Shown: positions 41,951-52,439 of the stretch, one piece after another | Layout of the letters: each line of letters starts with the position of its first letter | Numbering within the stretch: position 1 is the stretch's first letter | DNA from: Streptomyces sp. 71268 | Lineage (GTDB): Bacteria; Actinomycetota; Actinomycetes; Streptomycetales; Streptomycetaceae | Direction of reading: 5' to 3' | Assembly (NCBI RefSeq): GCF_029392895.1 | Contig: NZ_CP114200.1 | Coordinates: 6,268,501 to 6,332,500, forward strand | DNA length: 64,000 nucleotides | The notes under the pieces: generated by a model | What the model was told of the DNA's origin: nothing | The model's database searches: none | Seen by the model: the letters and a program-made list of their open reading frames with translations, nothing else | Program-made: the position numbers and the translations under genes

Positions 41951-44269
41951 GTGACGGACGTCGAGCGGAGCGGACTGGGCAGATCCGCGGGCACCCGGCC
42001 GGAGCCGGCAGCCCGTTCGCGGATCGGCATGGCGCTCGCCGGGCTGTGGGTGGTGGCCGGCCTGCTGGCCGCCCGCCAGGCGGCGGCGGTGCTGCGACTG
42101 CCCCCGGACCAGCGCCTGACCGATCTGGAGACCTGGATCGGCGAGCGGGGCGTCCTGCACGTCCGGGGCTCGCTGTACGACACTGACGCCTTCACCGGCA
42201 CCCCCTTCGCCGGACTCGTCCTCAAGCCACTGACCCGGGCCGCCGAGCAGAGCCTCGGCGTCGCCTGGACCTTCGGCACCCTCGCCCTCGTCGCCGTCCT
42301 CGGCCTGGTCGCCGCCCGCCTGCTGCCGAGCCCGGTCTCCCGGCGCACCGCGCTGCTCGCCGCCCCCGTCGCCATCAGCCTGATCGTCCTCTCGCTGCCG
42401 GTACGCAACGCCTTCACGCTCGGCCAGACCAGCATCATCCCCGTCCTGCTGGTGCTGCTTTCCCTGCTGCCGAAGACCTCCGCCCGCCAGTCGGCCCTGC
42501 TCATCGGCGTCGCCGCGGCGCTCCAGCCCGCCCTGCTGCTCTTCGCCGGGCTGCTGTGGCTCACCGGCCGCCGCCGGGTCGCCGTCCTGACCGGCGCCAC
42601 CTTCGCCGCCTGCTCCGCGCTGGCCTGGGCCGCAATGCCGCACGACTCGTGGACGTACTGGGTGCACCACATCGGCGGCGCCGGCCTCGGCGAGAGCCCC
42701 GACAGCCTGTCCAACCAGTCGCTGCACGGCCTGCTGCTCCGCGCCGGGCTGCGCGGCCCGCTGGAGCTGACCCTGCTGGCCGTGCTCGCCGCCGCGGTGA
42801 TCTGGTGGGGCCTGCGCCGCGCCGCGCACTACGCCAGGGACGGGCAGTTGCTGCTCGCCGCCGCGATCACCGGCTGTGTGGCACTGGCCGTCTCGCCCAC
42901 CTCCTGGCAGCACCAGCTCCTGTGGATACTGCTGGCCGTCGTTGGCCGAGTCGGCAGGCGGCAGGCGGACCGGCTGGTGTGGCCGGTGCTCGTGGTGCTG
43001 GTCATGACGCTCAACCGGCACGCGTTGATGCCCGGCGGCCTGGAAGGGCTCGGCTTCATCGGTGACAACGCCCAGCTCTTCGCCGCGCTGGCCGCCGCCT
43101 GCCTGGTGCCCTTCCTGACGCGCGACGCCCCCGAGTGGAACAGGCCGCAGCCGAGCCCGACGGCGGAGCCCGTGCGCACGCCGTACTCGTGGGTGCCGAT
43201 GCTGAAGTTCTGGCGGCGCCCGCTGTCCCGGCCGAACCTGCTCCTGGAGCTGATGCTCATCCGCGTCGGCTACTGGGGCTACTCGTTCATCCGTGCCCAC
43301 GCGCCGGACGAGCGGAGCCTGGCGGAGGGGCACGGCCGGCAGATCCTCAGCATCGAGAGCTGGCTGCACATCGACGTGGAGTACTGGTTCAACCACTTCG
43401 TGGCCGACACCCCGTGGCTCGAAGCGAGCATGAACTACTACTACTCGACCTTCCACTTCCTGGTCCCGCTGTCGCTCCTTGCCTGGCTGTACGTCAGCCG
43501 CCCCGCCACCTACCGGTGGGCGCGCACCCCGCTGGCCTTCGCCACGCTGCTCGCGCTGTTCGGCTTCTGGCTCTACCCGCTGGCGCCGCCGCGCCTGATG
43601 GACATGGGCTACATCGACACCGCGCACGGCCCGCAGGACCTCAACGACCCGGACTTCGGCGCGCTGACCAAGCTCTCCAACCAGTACGCGGCGATGCCCT
43701 CGCTGCACGTCGGCTGGTCGCTGTGGTGCGGTGTGGTGATCGCCCTGGTGGCGCCCAGGCTGTGGATGAAGGTGCTGGGCCTGCTGTACCCGGTGCTGAC
43801 CACCGCGGTCATCGTCGGCACCGCCAACCACTACCTGCTGGACGCGGTGGGCGGCGCGGCCGTCGTCGCGGCCGGCTTCGCCCTCCAGTACGTGCTGACC
43901 GGCGCGGGCCGCGCCCCGATCGAGCCGGCCAGGGCCACGGAGGCCGGGGCCGCCGCGGCCCGTGGCCGGGCGGCCACCCTGTGGGCCAGGGCCCGGGCCA
44001 AGCTGCCGGGGACCGACCCCGCCCCGGCCCCCGGCACGGCGGCCGCCACGGCGCCCACCGCTCTACGGGACGCCGCCGAGCCCCCCGGCCCACAGTCCGC
44101 CGAGGCCGGCTCAGCGGAGACCGACCCCGTGGAGCCCGACGCGGTGAAGCCCGGCTCCGGGAAGCACGACCTCGTCAAGCACGATTCCGTAGAGCCCGGT
44201 CCCGGCGAGCCCGGGGGCCCCGACGCGGACCCGGACGACCGGCCGGCCCCGGCCGACGCGGCCCGCTAG
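41951..44269 (+). CDS. Bifunctional GT87 glycosyltransferase / PAP2 phosphatase membrane protein
   Basis: A 772-aa fusion. Residues about 25-405 form a GT87-type polyprenol-dependent mannosyltransferase with about ten hydrophobic segments (LVLKPLTRAAEQSLGVAWTF, NAFTLGQTSIIPVLLVLLSL). Residues about 415-650 are an Aur1-like PAP2 domain: MNYYYSTFHFLVPLSLLAWL, NQYAAMPSLHVGWSLWCG (phosphatase histidine) and GTANHYLLDAVGGAAVV (second histidine and aspartate). A charged Pro/Asp tail of 110 residues follows. It could transfer a sugar or inositol-phosphate group from a lipid carrier at the outer membrane face. GTG 41951 follows GGGGGAG; GTG 41921 is an alternative. Confidence 0.9.
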   Translation: MTDVERSGLGRSAGTRPEPAARSRIGMALAGLWVVAGLLAARQAAAVLRLPPDQRLTDLETWIGERGVLHVRGSLYDTDAFTGTPFAGLVLKPLTRAAEQSLGVAWTFGTLALVAVLGLVAARLLPSPVSRRTALLAAPVAISLIVLSLPVRNAFTLGQTSIIPVLLVLLSLLPKTSARQSALLIGVAAALQPALLLFAGLLWLTGRRRVAVLTGATFAACSALAWAAMPHDSWTYWVHHIGGAGLGESPDSLSNQSLHGLLLRAGLRGPLELTLLAVLAAAVIWWGLRRAAHYARDGQLLLAAAITGCVALAVSPTSWQHQLLWILLAVVGRVGRRQADRLVWPVLVVLVMTLNRHALMPGGLEGLGFIGDNAQLFAALAAACLVPFLTRDAPEWNRPQPSPTAEPVRTPYSWVPMLKFWRRPLSRPNLLLELMLIRVGYWGYSFIRAHAPDERSLAEGHGRQILSIESWLHIDVEYWFNHFVADTPWLEASMNYYYSTFHFLVPLSLLAWLYVSRPATYRWARTPLAFATLLALFGFWLYPLAPPRLMDMGYIDTAHGPQDLNDPDFGALTKLSNQYAAMPSLHVGWSLWCGVVIALVAPRLWMKVLGLLYPVLTTAVIVGTANHYLLDAVGGAAVVAAGFALQYVLTGAGRAPIEPARATEAGAAAARGRAATLWARARAKLPGTDPAPAPGTAAATAPTALRDAAEPPGPQSAEAGSAETDPVEPDAVKPGSGKHDLVKHDSVEPGPGEPGGPDADPDDRPAPADAAR

Positions 44270-44276
44270 CGGCGGA

Positions 44277-44303
44277 CCGCGACGGGCGGCGCGCCGGTCG
44301 CGG
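44277..44303. terminator. Bidirectional hairpin between GT87-PAP2 and MMPL genes
   Basis: CCGCGAC (44277-44283) pairs with GTCGCGG (44297-44303), with extra GC pairs inside the loop, in the 40-bp space between convergent genes. Confidence 0.55.
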
Positions 44304-44309
44304 CGCGGC

Positions 44310-46493
44310 TCAGGCGTCGGGAGGGCGCGGCGGGGGATCCGGGGCGCGTTCGCGCCGGGCGCGGGCGGCCGGCGCCTCGTGGTTGGCCGACCGGCCCGGG
44401 CCCCGGTCGCCGTGGCCGGGCCACCACGCCGTGTGGCCGATCAGCGCCGTCAGGCTCGGCGTGAAGATCATGGCCATCACGAACGCCGCCACCACGATGC
44501 CGAAGGACAGCGCGAAGCCCATCTGGGACAGGGTGGCGTTGCCCGCGAGCATCAGCGTCGCGAACGTGCCGGCCAGGATGACGCCGGCGGCGGCGATGGT
44601 CGGCCCGGAGTGGCGGACGGCGGTGCCCGCCGCGTCGCGCGGGTCGCGTCCCTCGCGGGCCTCCTCCCGCAGCCGGGAGACCATCAGGATGTTGTAGTCG
44701 GTGCCGAGGGCGACCACGAACAGGTACATGATCACCGGCAGCATGAACATCAGCCCGGGTTGGGTGCCGATCCGCTGGAAGATGATGGACGTCGCGCCGA
44801 GCGTGGCGCCGAAGCCGAGCGCGACCGAGACCATCAGGTACCAGGGCGCCACCAGGCTGCGCAGCAGCAGGCCGAGAATGATCATGATGCAGAGCGCGGC
44901 CACCGGGAAGACCACGGCGTAGTCGCGGTCGACCGCCTTGTTGATGTCGACGTACACCGCCGTCGTGCCGCCCACCAGGGCCCGGGTGCCCCCCGGCGCC
45001 GCCTCGTCCGCCGCCGGGCGCAACCCGCTGCGTACCGTGTCGAGGGCGTCGTCGGAGGCGGGCGGGTCCGCGAGCACCACCTCGTACGACGCCGTCCGCC
45101 CGTCCTCGCTGAGCTTGGCCGGGTCGACCGAGCCGACGCCGTCCACCTGGCGGAGCCGGTCGCCGAAGGCCGTCGTGTCGGCGCGGCTGAGCCGGTCGCC
45201 GGCGGGGGCGTCCAGGTAGACGGAGGTGGGGTCGGTGGTGCCGGCCGGGAAGCCCTTCTCCATGTCGCGCTGGGCGACGATGGACTCCTTGCTCTTGGGC
45301 AGCGAGGAGCCCGCGAGGTCGAAGTTGGCGCGGTAGCCGAGCGCTCCCACCGCCAGCGCCCCCATGAAGACGGCGGACGCCACGGCCCACACCGCCGGCC
45401 GGCGGGCCAGCGCCAGCCCGAAGCGGGCGAAGCCGGTGCCGGACGGCTCGGCGCGCCAGGAGCGCGAGGGCCAGAAGACGCGGGTGCCGAGCAGCGACAC
45501 CACGGCGGGCACCAGGGTCAGCCCCGCGAGCAGCGTGACGAAGACGGCGATGGCCAGCGCCGGGCCCATCGACTTGAGCATCCCGAGGGTGGACAGGGCC
45601 AGCGCGGCGAACGCGACGATGACGGCACCGGCGGCCGAGGCGATGGCCTCGCCGACCCGCTCCACGGCGTGCACCATCCCGCCCTTGGCGTCCTCGCCGG
45701 CGCGCAGCGCCTCGCGGTAGCGGAACAGCAGGAACAGGATGTAGTCGGTGCCGACGCCGAACAGCACGACCGTCAGCAACTCCTGGATGGAGCGGTCCGC
45801 CTTCATGTCGAAGGCGTCGTTGGCGCTGGCGATCAGGCCGGTGGCCATCGGCGAGATGAGGCCGATGAGCACCACCGGCAACAGCGCGATGATCGGGCTG
45901 CGGAAGATGGCCACCAACAGCACGATAATGATCACGACGGTGCCGACGGCGACCAGTGTGCCCGCCCGTTCGGAGGACTCGCGCTCGTCCAGGGACTGGG
46001 CGGCCGAACCCGTCACGCCCGCCGTGAGGTCGGTGCCCTTCAAAGTCCCGGGCAACTCGTCCCGCAGCGTCTGCACCGCGTCCTGCTGCGCGGTGTCGTC
46101 CGGGTTGGCCACCTCGGGCATGGCCACGGTCGCGGTCTGTACCCGCTTGTTGGGCGACACCGCCGCCGCGCTGACGTCCTGGATCTCGGGGATGTCCCGC
46201 CCGGCCAGGTCGGCGGAGACCTCTCGTACGTCCGCGGAGTCCGCCGAGGTCAGCCGGGCGCCGTCGGAGCGCTGGAAGACGATGATGGCGGCGATGTTGC
46301 GCTTCTGCGGGAACTGCGCCTCCTGGAGGTCCATCGCCTTGATCGACTCGTACTCCGACGGCAGGAAGCTGGCCTCGTCGCTGGTGGCGGTGAGCTTGGG
46401 GGCGAACGACAGGACGGCGGCGGCAGCGATGACCCAGGTCGCGATCACCCACCACGGGTGACGCACCACGAAACGGCCCAGACCTGCGAACAT
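44310..46493 (-). CDS. MMPL family RND transporter
   Basis: A 727-aa transporter with the RND/MmpL layout: one N-terminal helix (HPWWVIATWVIAAAAVLSFA), an extracellular porter domain (about 33-185), five helices including TVVLFGVGTDYILFLLFRYRE with the conserved GTDY, a second porter domain (about 385-525) and six more helices with VVALGTDYNILMVSRLREEA. The two GTDY motifs carry the proton-relay aspartates. MmpL proteins export lipids, glycolipids or siderophores. It is convergent with the GT87-PAP2 gene, so a shared lipid substrate is possible but unproven. Confidence 0.95.
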   Translation of the reverse strand: MFAGLGRFVVRHPWWVIATWVIAAAAVLSFAPKLTATSDEASFLPSEYESIKAMDLQEAQFPQKRNIAAIIVFQRSDGARLTSADSADVREVSADLAGRDIPEIQDVSAAAVSPNKRVQTATVAMPEVANPDDTAQQDAVQTLRDELPGTLKGTDLTAGVTGSAAQSLDERESSERAGTLVAVGTVVIIIVLLVAIFRSPIIALLPVVLIGLISPMATGLIASANDAFDMKADRSIQELLTVVLFGVGTDYILFLLFRYREALRAGEDAKGGMVHAVERVGEAIASAAGAVIVAFAALALSTLGMLKSMGPALAIAVFVTLLAGLTLVPAVVSLLGTRVFWPSRSWRAEPSGTGFARFGLALARRPAVWAVASAVFMGALAVGALGYRANFDLAGSSLPKSKESIVAQRDMEKGFPAGTTDPTSVYLDAPAGDRLSRADTTAFGDRLRQVDGVGSVDPAKLSEDGRTASYEVVLADPPASDDALDTVRSGLRPAADEAAPGGTRALVGGTTAVYVDINKAVDRDYAVVFPVAALCIMIILGLLLRSLVAPWYLMVSVALGFGATLGATSIIFQRIGTQPGLMFMLPVIMYLFVVALGTDYNILMVSRLREEAREGRDPRDAAGTAVRHSGPTIAAAGVILAGTFATLMLAGNATLSQMGFALSFGIVVAAFVMAMIFTPSLTALIGHTAWWPGHGDRGPGRSANHEAPAARARRERAPDPPPRPPDA

Positions 46494-46595
46494 GCCTGCC
46501 CTCCCGCTCGCCCCCGTTCGGATCGTCGCGTTCAGCCAGCATCCGTCGCCGCGCCGCCGCGCGCATCTCGGAGCCGCCGGTCGGGCGCGGGTGGG

Positions 46596-47177
46596 TCAGG
46601 CGGGGTGGCGGTCGTTGAGGATGCGGTGGAAGAGCAGGTGGTCCCGCCAGGCGCCGTCGATGTGCAGGTAGCGGTCCGCCCTGCCGAACCGCTCGAAGCC
46701 GCTCTTGACCAGCACCCGCTGCGAGCGCGTGTTGTGCACCAGGGTGCCGGCCTGCAGGCGGTGCAGGCCCAGTTCCCCGTCGGCCGCCTGACACGCGGCG
46801 CGCACCGCCGCGGTGGCCAGCCCCCGGCCGAGTCGTCCGGCCGCGATCCAGTAGCCGAGGGAGGCGCTGCGGAAGGGGCCGTGGACGATGCCGGAGAGCG
46901 TCAGCCCACCGACGACCGCCTCGCCGTCGGTCAGCAGCCAGGCCGCGAGGCGCCCGGCGCGCTGTTCGTCGGCCTGCTCGCGGAGCCGGGTCAGTTGGCC
47001 CTCGGTGGTGAAGAAGCTGTCGGGGCGCCGTGGTTCCCAGGGCCGCAGGTGGTCGCGGCTGCGCCGGTAGGCCGCGGCCAGCGCCTCGGCGTCGGACTCG
47101 GCGGCGGGGCGTATCAGCACGCCGTCCAGGAGCGGTACGGCGGCGGTGAGCGAGGCGGGAGCGAGGGGAGTGGACAT
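46596..47177 (-). CDS. GNAT N-acetyltransferase, RimJ/RimL type
   Basis: A 193-aa acetyltransferase: LLDGVLIRPAAESDAEALAA, AWLLTDGEAVVGGLTLSGIV, LGYWIAAGRLGRGLATAAVR (acetyl-CoA binding motif with GRGLAT) and LHRLQAGTLVHNTRSQRVLV then KSGFERFGRADRYLHIDG. This is the ribosomal-protein alanine acetyltransferase subgroup. The ATG at 47177 looks leaderless (TACCGT ends 6 nt upstream). It may acetylate a protein N-terminus or a small amine. Confidence 0.93.
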   Translation of the reverse strand: MSTPLAPASLTAAVPLLDGVLIRPAAESDAEALAAAYRRSRDHLRPWEPRRPDSFFTTEGQLTRLREQADEQRAGRLAAWLLTDGEAVVGGLTLSGIVHGPFRSASLGYWIAAGRLGRGLATAAVRAACQAADGELGLHRLQAGTLVHNTRSQRVLVKSGFERFGRADRYLHIDGAWRDHLLFHRILNDRHPA

Positions 47178-47307
47178 GGCGACACGGTAGGCGAAGCCCG
47201 GGCCCCGGAGCACGGGAAAAAGGCGTGGTCAGACGGGTCCGGCGGGCCGCCGTCCGGGCTGGCGAGGCCCCGGCGCCCCGGGCGGCGAGCCTGGACGCGC
47301 CGAAGGC

Positions 47308-47349
47308 CCCGCCCCGGCCCGGGCGTTGGTCGCGCCGGGTCGGGGCGGG
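47308..47349 (-). terminator. Terminator hairpin of the secreted-protein gene
   Basis: CCCGCCCCGGCCCGG (47308-47322) pairs with CCGGGTCGGGGCGGG (47335-47349), a 15-bp stem with one mismatch or wobble and a 12-nt loop, directly beyond the stop codon at 47363. Confidence 0.75.
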
Positions 47350-47362
47350 AGAGTGAGCCGGA

Positions 47363-48136
<774 letters not shown>

Positions 48137-48322
48137 CTAAAGCTGCCAATGGCCATTGAAAAGATCAGCCACGGCGGTTTTCGGCCGGCCCGGCAGGTTC
48201 TGATGAACCGTCGGATCAGCGATCGATGCCCGTCCGTGCCAGCGAAGTGCAGGTATGCCGTCGTTGTCAGCCATGAGATGGAAGCCGTACTTGGCGAGAA
48301 CGTGCCCCGGGGAGCGCGGCAC
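48137..48322 (-). other. Short open frame of unusual composition (possible relic)
   Basis: A 61-codon frame reading MPRSPGHVLAKYGFHLMADN, DGIPALRWHGRASIADPTVH and QNLPGRPKTAVADLFNGHWQ. It is less GC-rich than neighbouring genes and has natural-looking amino-acid composition, in a 348-bp gap. There is no clear ribosome-binding site. It may be a small gene or the remnant of a larger coding sequence. I recognise no family. Confidence 0.3.
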
Positions 48323-48397
48323 CCCGCCGGAACGGACCGGGCCCGGGGCGGGGCGGACCCACGGCGGGTCGCGGCAGGTCAGGGCCGGCCGAGCCGG

Positions 48398-49246
48398 TCA
48401 GCGCGCGGGGTCGGCGTCGTCCCGTGCCGGCCGCCGTGCCGCGCCGTACTCCGCCGCCACCGCGCGGTCCACCGCCCGCGCGAACTCGGCGCCCAGCGCC
48501 TCGCCGGCCAGCGGGCGCAGGGTGGCCACCGCGCGCGCGAGGCGCCGCGCCGAGGGCGGCGGCGCGGCGGCGCTCGCCGGAGCGGCCCCCGCCGGCTCGG
48601 CGCCCGCCGGCTCGGTGTCGGGCCCGGGCGTCTCGGTGGGCGGTGCGTCGTGGGGGTCTGCGGGCGCGGGGGCGCGTACGGCGGTGACCAGGTGGCGGGC
48701 CAGTCGCGCGGTGTGGTCGCGGACCATGGCGCCGGCGGTGAGCAGCGCGTCCAGCGGCACTCCGGCACGCACCAACTCGGCCGCCAGGTCCACGAGTTCG
48801 GGGCTCCCGTGGGTGATCGTCTCGCCGTCGACGCGGAGGTAGCCGAGCTGCGCGGCGCGGCGCAGGTTCTCCTCGGTCGCCTGGTCGCCGAACCGCTCGC
48901 GCAACTCCTCGCGGCAGGTCACCACCGGTGTGGGGCGTTCCGTCTGGCGCCGGCACCCCCGCGCGGGGTGCTCGTAACCCAGGAACTCGGCGAGGCAACT
49001 GCCCCGGTCCCAGGCGGCGAACAGCTCGGCGATGCCGTTGACCGGGTAGCCGCGCGCGAGCAGGTCGCTGATCAGCCGCAGCCGCGCGAGGTGCGCCTCG
49101 GAGTACAGCGCCACCCGGCCCTCGTAGCGCGGCGGCGGCAGCAGCCCACGGCCCTGGTAGTAGCGCAGATTGCGCACCTTGACGCCCGCCGCGCGCCCCA
49201 GTTCCGCCACCCGGTACTCCCGGCCGTGCCCCGATGCCTGGTCCAC
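48398..49246 (-). CDS. MerR family transcriptional regulator
   Basis: A 282-aa regulator. Residues 11-80 form the MerR winged helix: YRVAELGRAAGVKVRNLRYY, QGRGLLPPPRYEGRVALYSE and HLARLRLISDLLARGYPVNG. The effector region follows with GRPR-free sequence, and an Ala/Pro/Glu linker (about 200-245) precedes a helical C-terminus. There is no cysteine cluster like that of metal-sensing MerR proteins apart from CREEL and RGCRRQ. The GTG is leaderless: TACACT ends 7 nt before it. It is divergent from the thiolase gene, a likely target. Confidence 0.92.
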   Translation of the reverse strand: MDQASGHGREYRVAELGRAAGVKVRNLRYYQGRGLLPPPRYEGRVALYSEAHLARLRLISDLLARGYPVNGIAELFAAWDRGSCLAEFLGYEHPARGCRRQTERPTPVVTCREELRERFGDQATEENLRRAAQLGYLRVDGETITHGSPELVDLAAELVRAGVPLDALLTAGAMVRDHTARLARHLVTAVRAPAPADPHDAPPTETPGPDTEPAGAEPAGAAPASAAAPPPSARRLARAVATLRPLAGEALGAEFARAVDRAVAAEYGAARRPARDDADPAR

Positions 49247-49284
49247 GCGAGCGAGTGTAGGGTCCCGGCATCACCACCGGGTGA

Positions 49285-50832
<1,548 letters not shown>

Positions 50833-51010
50833 GCCCCGGCCTCCCGCCCCCTCACGCGCCCGCTCCGGGGTGCGCCGGATCACGCCGGGCACGGGTGGAG
50901 GCCCGCCACCGCGCGTAATAGCCTGGCACTTCATTGATCTATTACGCGACGGGCGTGCGTAGGGCCCGGCCCGCGCGCGAGGGTCGCGGCCAGGGCAACG
51001 GGAGCGGTTC

Positions 51011-51466
51011 ATGCACGGAACGGACGTCACGATCCGACGGGCCACGGCGGCGGACGCGCGCCGGCTGACGGCGCTGGTCCGGGGGTCCTCGGCGTACGTG
51101 GGGCAGTACGCGGCGATGGTGGCGGGCTACCGGGTCGGCCCCGACTACATCGCGACCCACCACGTGTTCGTGGCGGTGGACGCGGCGGATCGGCTGCTCG
51201 GGTTCTACTCGCTGATCCTCGACCCGCCCGAGGTGGACCTCATGTTCGTGAGCGACCGCGCGCAGGGCCTGGGCATCGGGCGGCGACTGGCCGAGCACAT
51301 GAAGGCACAGGCGCGCGCCGAGGGCATCGCCAGCGTCCGCGTCGTCTCCCATCCGCCGGCCGAGGGCTTCTACCGCAGCGTCGGCGCGCGGCGCGTGGGC
51401 ACCCTTCGCGCCAACCCGCCGTCGGTCGCCTGGGACCGGCCGGAGCTGGCCTTCGTCCTCGACTGA
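51011..51466 (+). CDS. GNAT N-acetyltransferase
   Basis: A 151-aa acetyltransferase: VTIRRATAADARRLTALVRG, HHVFVAVDAADRLLGFYSLI, VDLMFVSDRAQGLGIGRRLA (with the QGLGIG acetyl-CoA loop) and SVRVVSHPPAEGFYRSVGAR. The motifs and length fit stand-alone small-molecule acetyltransferases. CGGGAGCGG precedes the ATG. Substrate unknown; it lies between the thiolase gene and the convergent ECF operon. Confidence 0.93.
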   Translation: MHGTDVTIRRATAADARRLTALVRGSSAYVGQYAAMVAGYRVGPDYIATHHVFVAVDAADRLLGFYSLILDPPEVDLMFVSDRAQGLGIGRRLAEHMKAQARAEGIASVRVVSHPPAEGFYRSVGARRVGTLRANPPSVAWDRPELAFVLD

Positions 51467-51527
51467 GCGGCGCGCGCGTGGTCGGTCGGGGCAGGGCGGC
51501 GCCGCGTGGACGACGGCGCCGGACGGG

Positions 51528-52439
51528 CTAGGTCGGCGGCGCGCGGTCGGGTCGCGGCGCGGGCGGATGCGGCCGGAAGGCGATCGGCGCGTCGAACGCG
51601 GCCCGCCGGGTGGCGCGGCGCAGCGCCGCCAGGATGGTGCCGCCGAGGGTCAGCACGAGGACGACCGTCAGGACGGCGCGCGGCAGGTCCCAGCCGAGCG
51701 AGGTGGCCAGGTGGTAGGCGAGGAAGCGGGACAGGTTCTCCGGCAGCGGGTCCCCTGGCACGAAGGAGATGCCCGAGCCCAGGCCGCCGATGTACGGCCA
51801 GCCCTGGAGGTTCATGATCAGGCCGTAGAGCGCCGACGCCAGGGCCCCGTACGCCGCGAGCAGCGCGAGTTCCGCCCGGCCCCGCAGCCGGTGGGGGCCC
51901 GGCAGCAGTCCGGCGCCCATCGAGACCCAGCCCATCGCCAGCATCTGGAACGGCATCCACGGGCCGACGCCCCCGGTCAGCAGGGCGGACGCGAACATCG
52001 CCACCGCGCCGAGCACGAACCCGAAGCCCGGCCCGAGCACCCGGCCCGAGAGCACCATGAGGAAGAACATCGGCTCGATGCCGGCGGTGCCCGCGCCCAG
52101 CGGGCGCAGCGCGGCGCCGGCGGCGGCCAGCACTCCCAGCATCGCGATGGCCTTGGCGTCCAGGCCGGTGTCGGCGATCGTCGCCACGACCACGGCGAGC
52201 AGCAGCGGCAGCAGCGCCGCGAACAGCCAGGGCGCGTCCCGCGAGTGGGCGAGCCCCGACTCCGAGTCGGCCAGCAGCGGCCAGCCGAACGCGGCCACGC
52301 CGACCGCGCTGACCAGCACGAGCGCGACCACCGAGCGCGGGCCCAGACGGATCGGCCGGGACTGCCGCCGCGCGCGCGGCGGGTGCGCGGCGGCGCCGGC
52401 CGTGGGCGCGTCGTCCGGTCGCGGCTGGTGGCCCGTCAC
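51528..52439 (-). CDS. ECF transporter S component (substrate-binding membrane subunit)
   Basis: A 303-aa membrane protein, last gene of the five-gene ECF operon. It has about seven hydrophobic segments (VVALVLVSAVGVAAFGWPLL, LFAALLPLLLAVVVATIA, GFVLGAVAMFASALLTGG) and the ECF S-type sequence GPWMPFQMLAMGWVSMGAGL with LQGWPYIGGLGSGISFVPG, similar to the substrate-binding loops of vitamin S components. Its GTG overlaps the stop of the ATPase gene (GTGA), so it is translationally coupled. The upstream cobalamin riboswitch makes cobalamin or a corrinoid precursor the likely ligand. The Arg/Pro tail is cytoplasmic. Confidence 0.9.
   Translation of the reverse strand: MTGHQPRPDDAPTAGAAAHPPRARRQSRPIRLGPRSVVALVLVSAVGVAAFGWPLLADSESGLAHSRDAPWLFAALLPLLLAVVVATIADTGLDAKAIAMLGVLAAAGAALRPLGAGTAGIEPMFFLMVLSGRVLGPGFGFVLGAVAMFASALLTGGVGPWMPFQMLAMGWVSMGAGLLPGPHRLRGRAELALLAAYGALASALYGLIMNLQGWPYIGGLGSGISFVPGDPLPENLSRFLAYHLATSLGWDLPRAVLTVVLVLTLGGTILAALRRATRRAAFDAPIAFRPHPPAPRPDRAPPT

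Noticed and set aside
41807..43831. 674-codon minus-strand open frame opposite GT87-PAP2
   Set aside because: No domain or membrane pattern; the plus strand carries all glycosyltransferase and PAP2 motifs.
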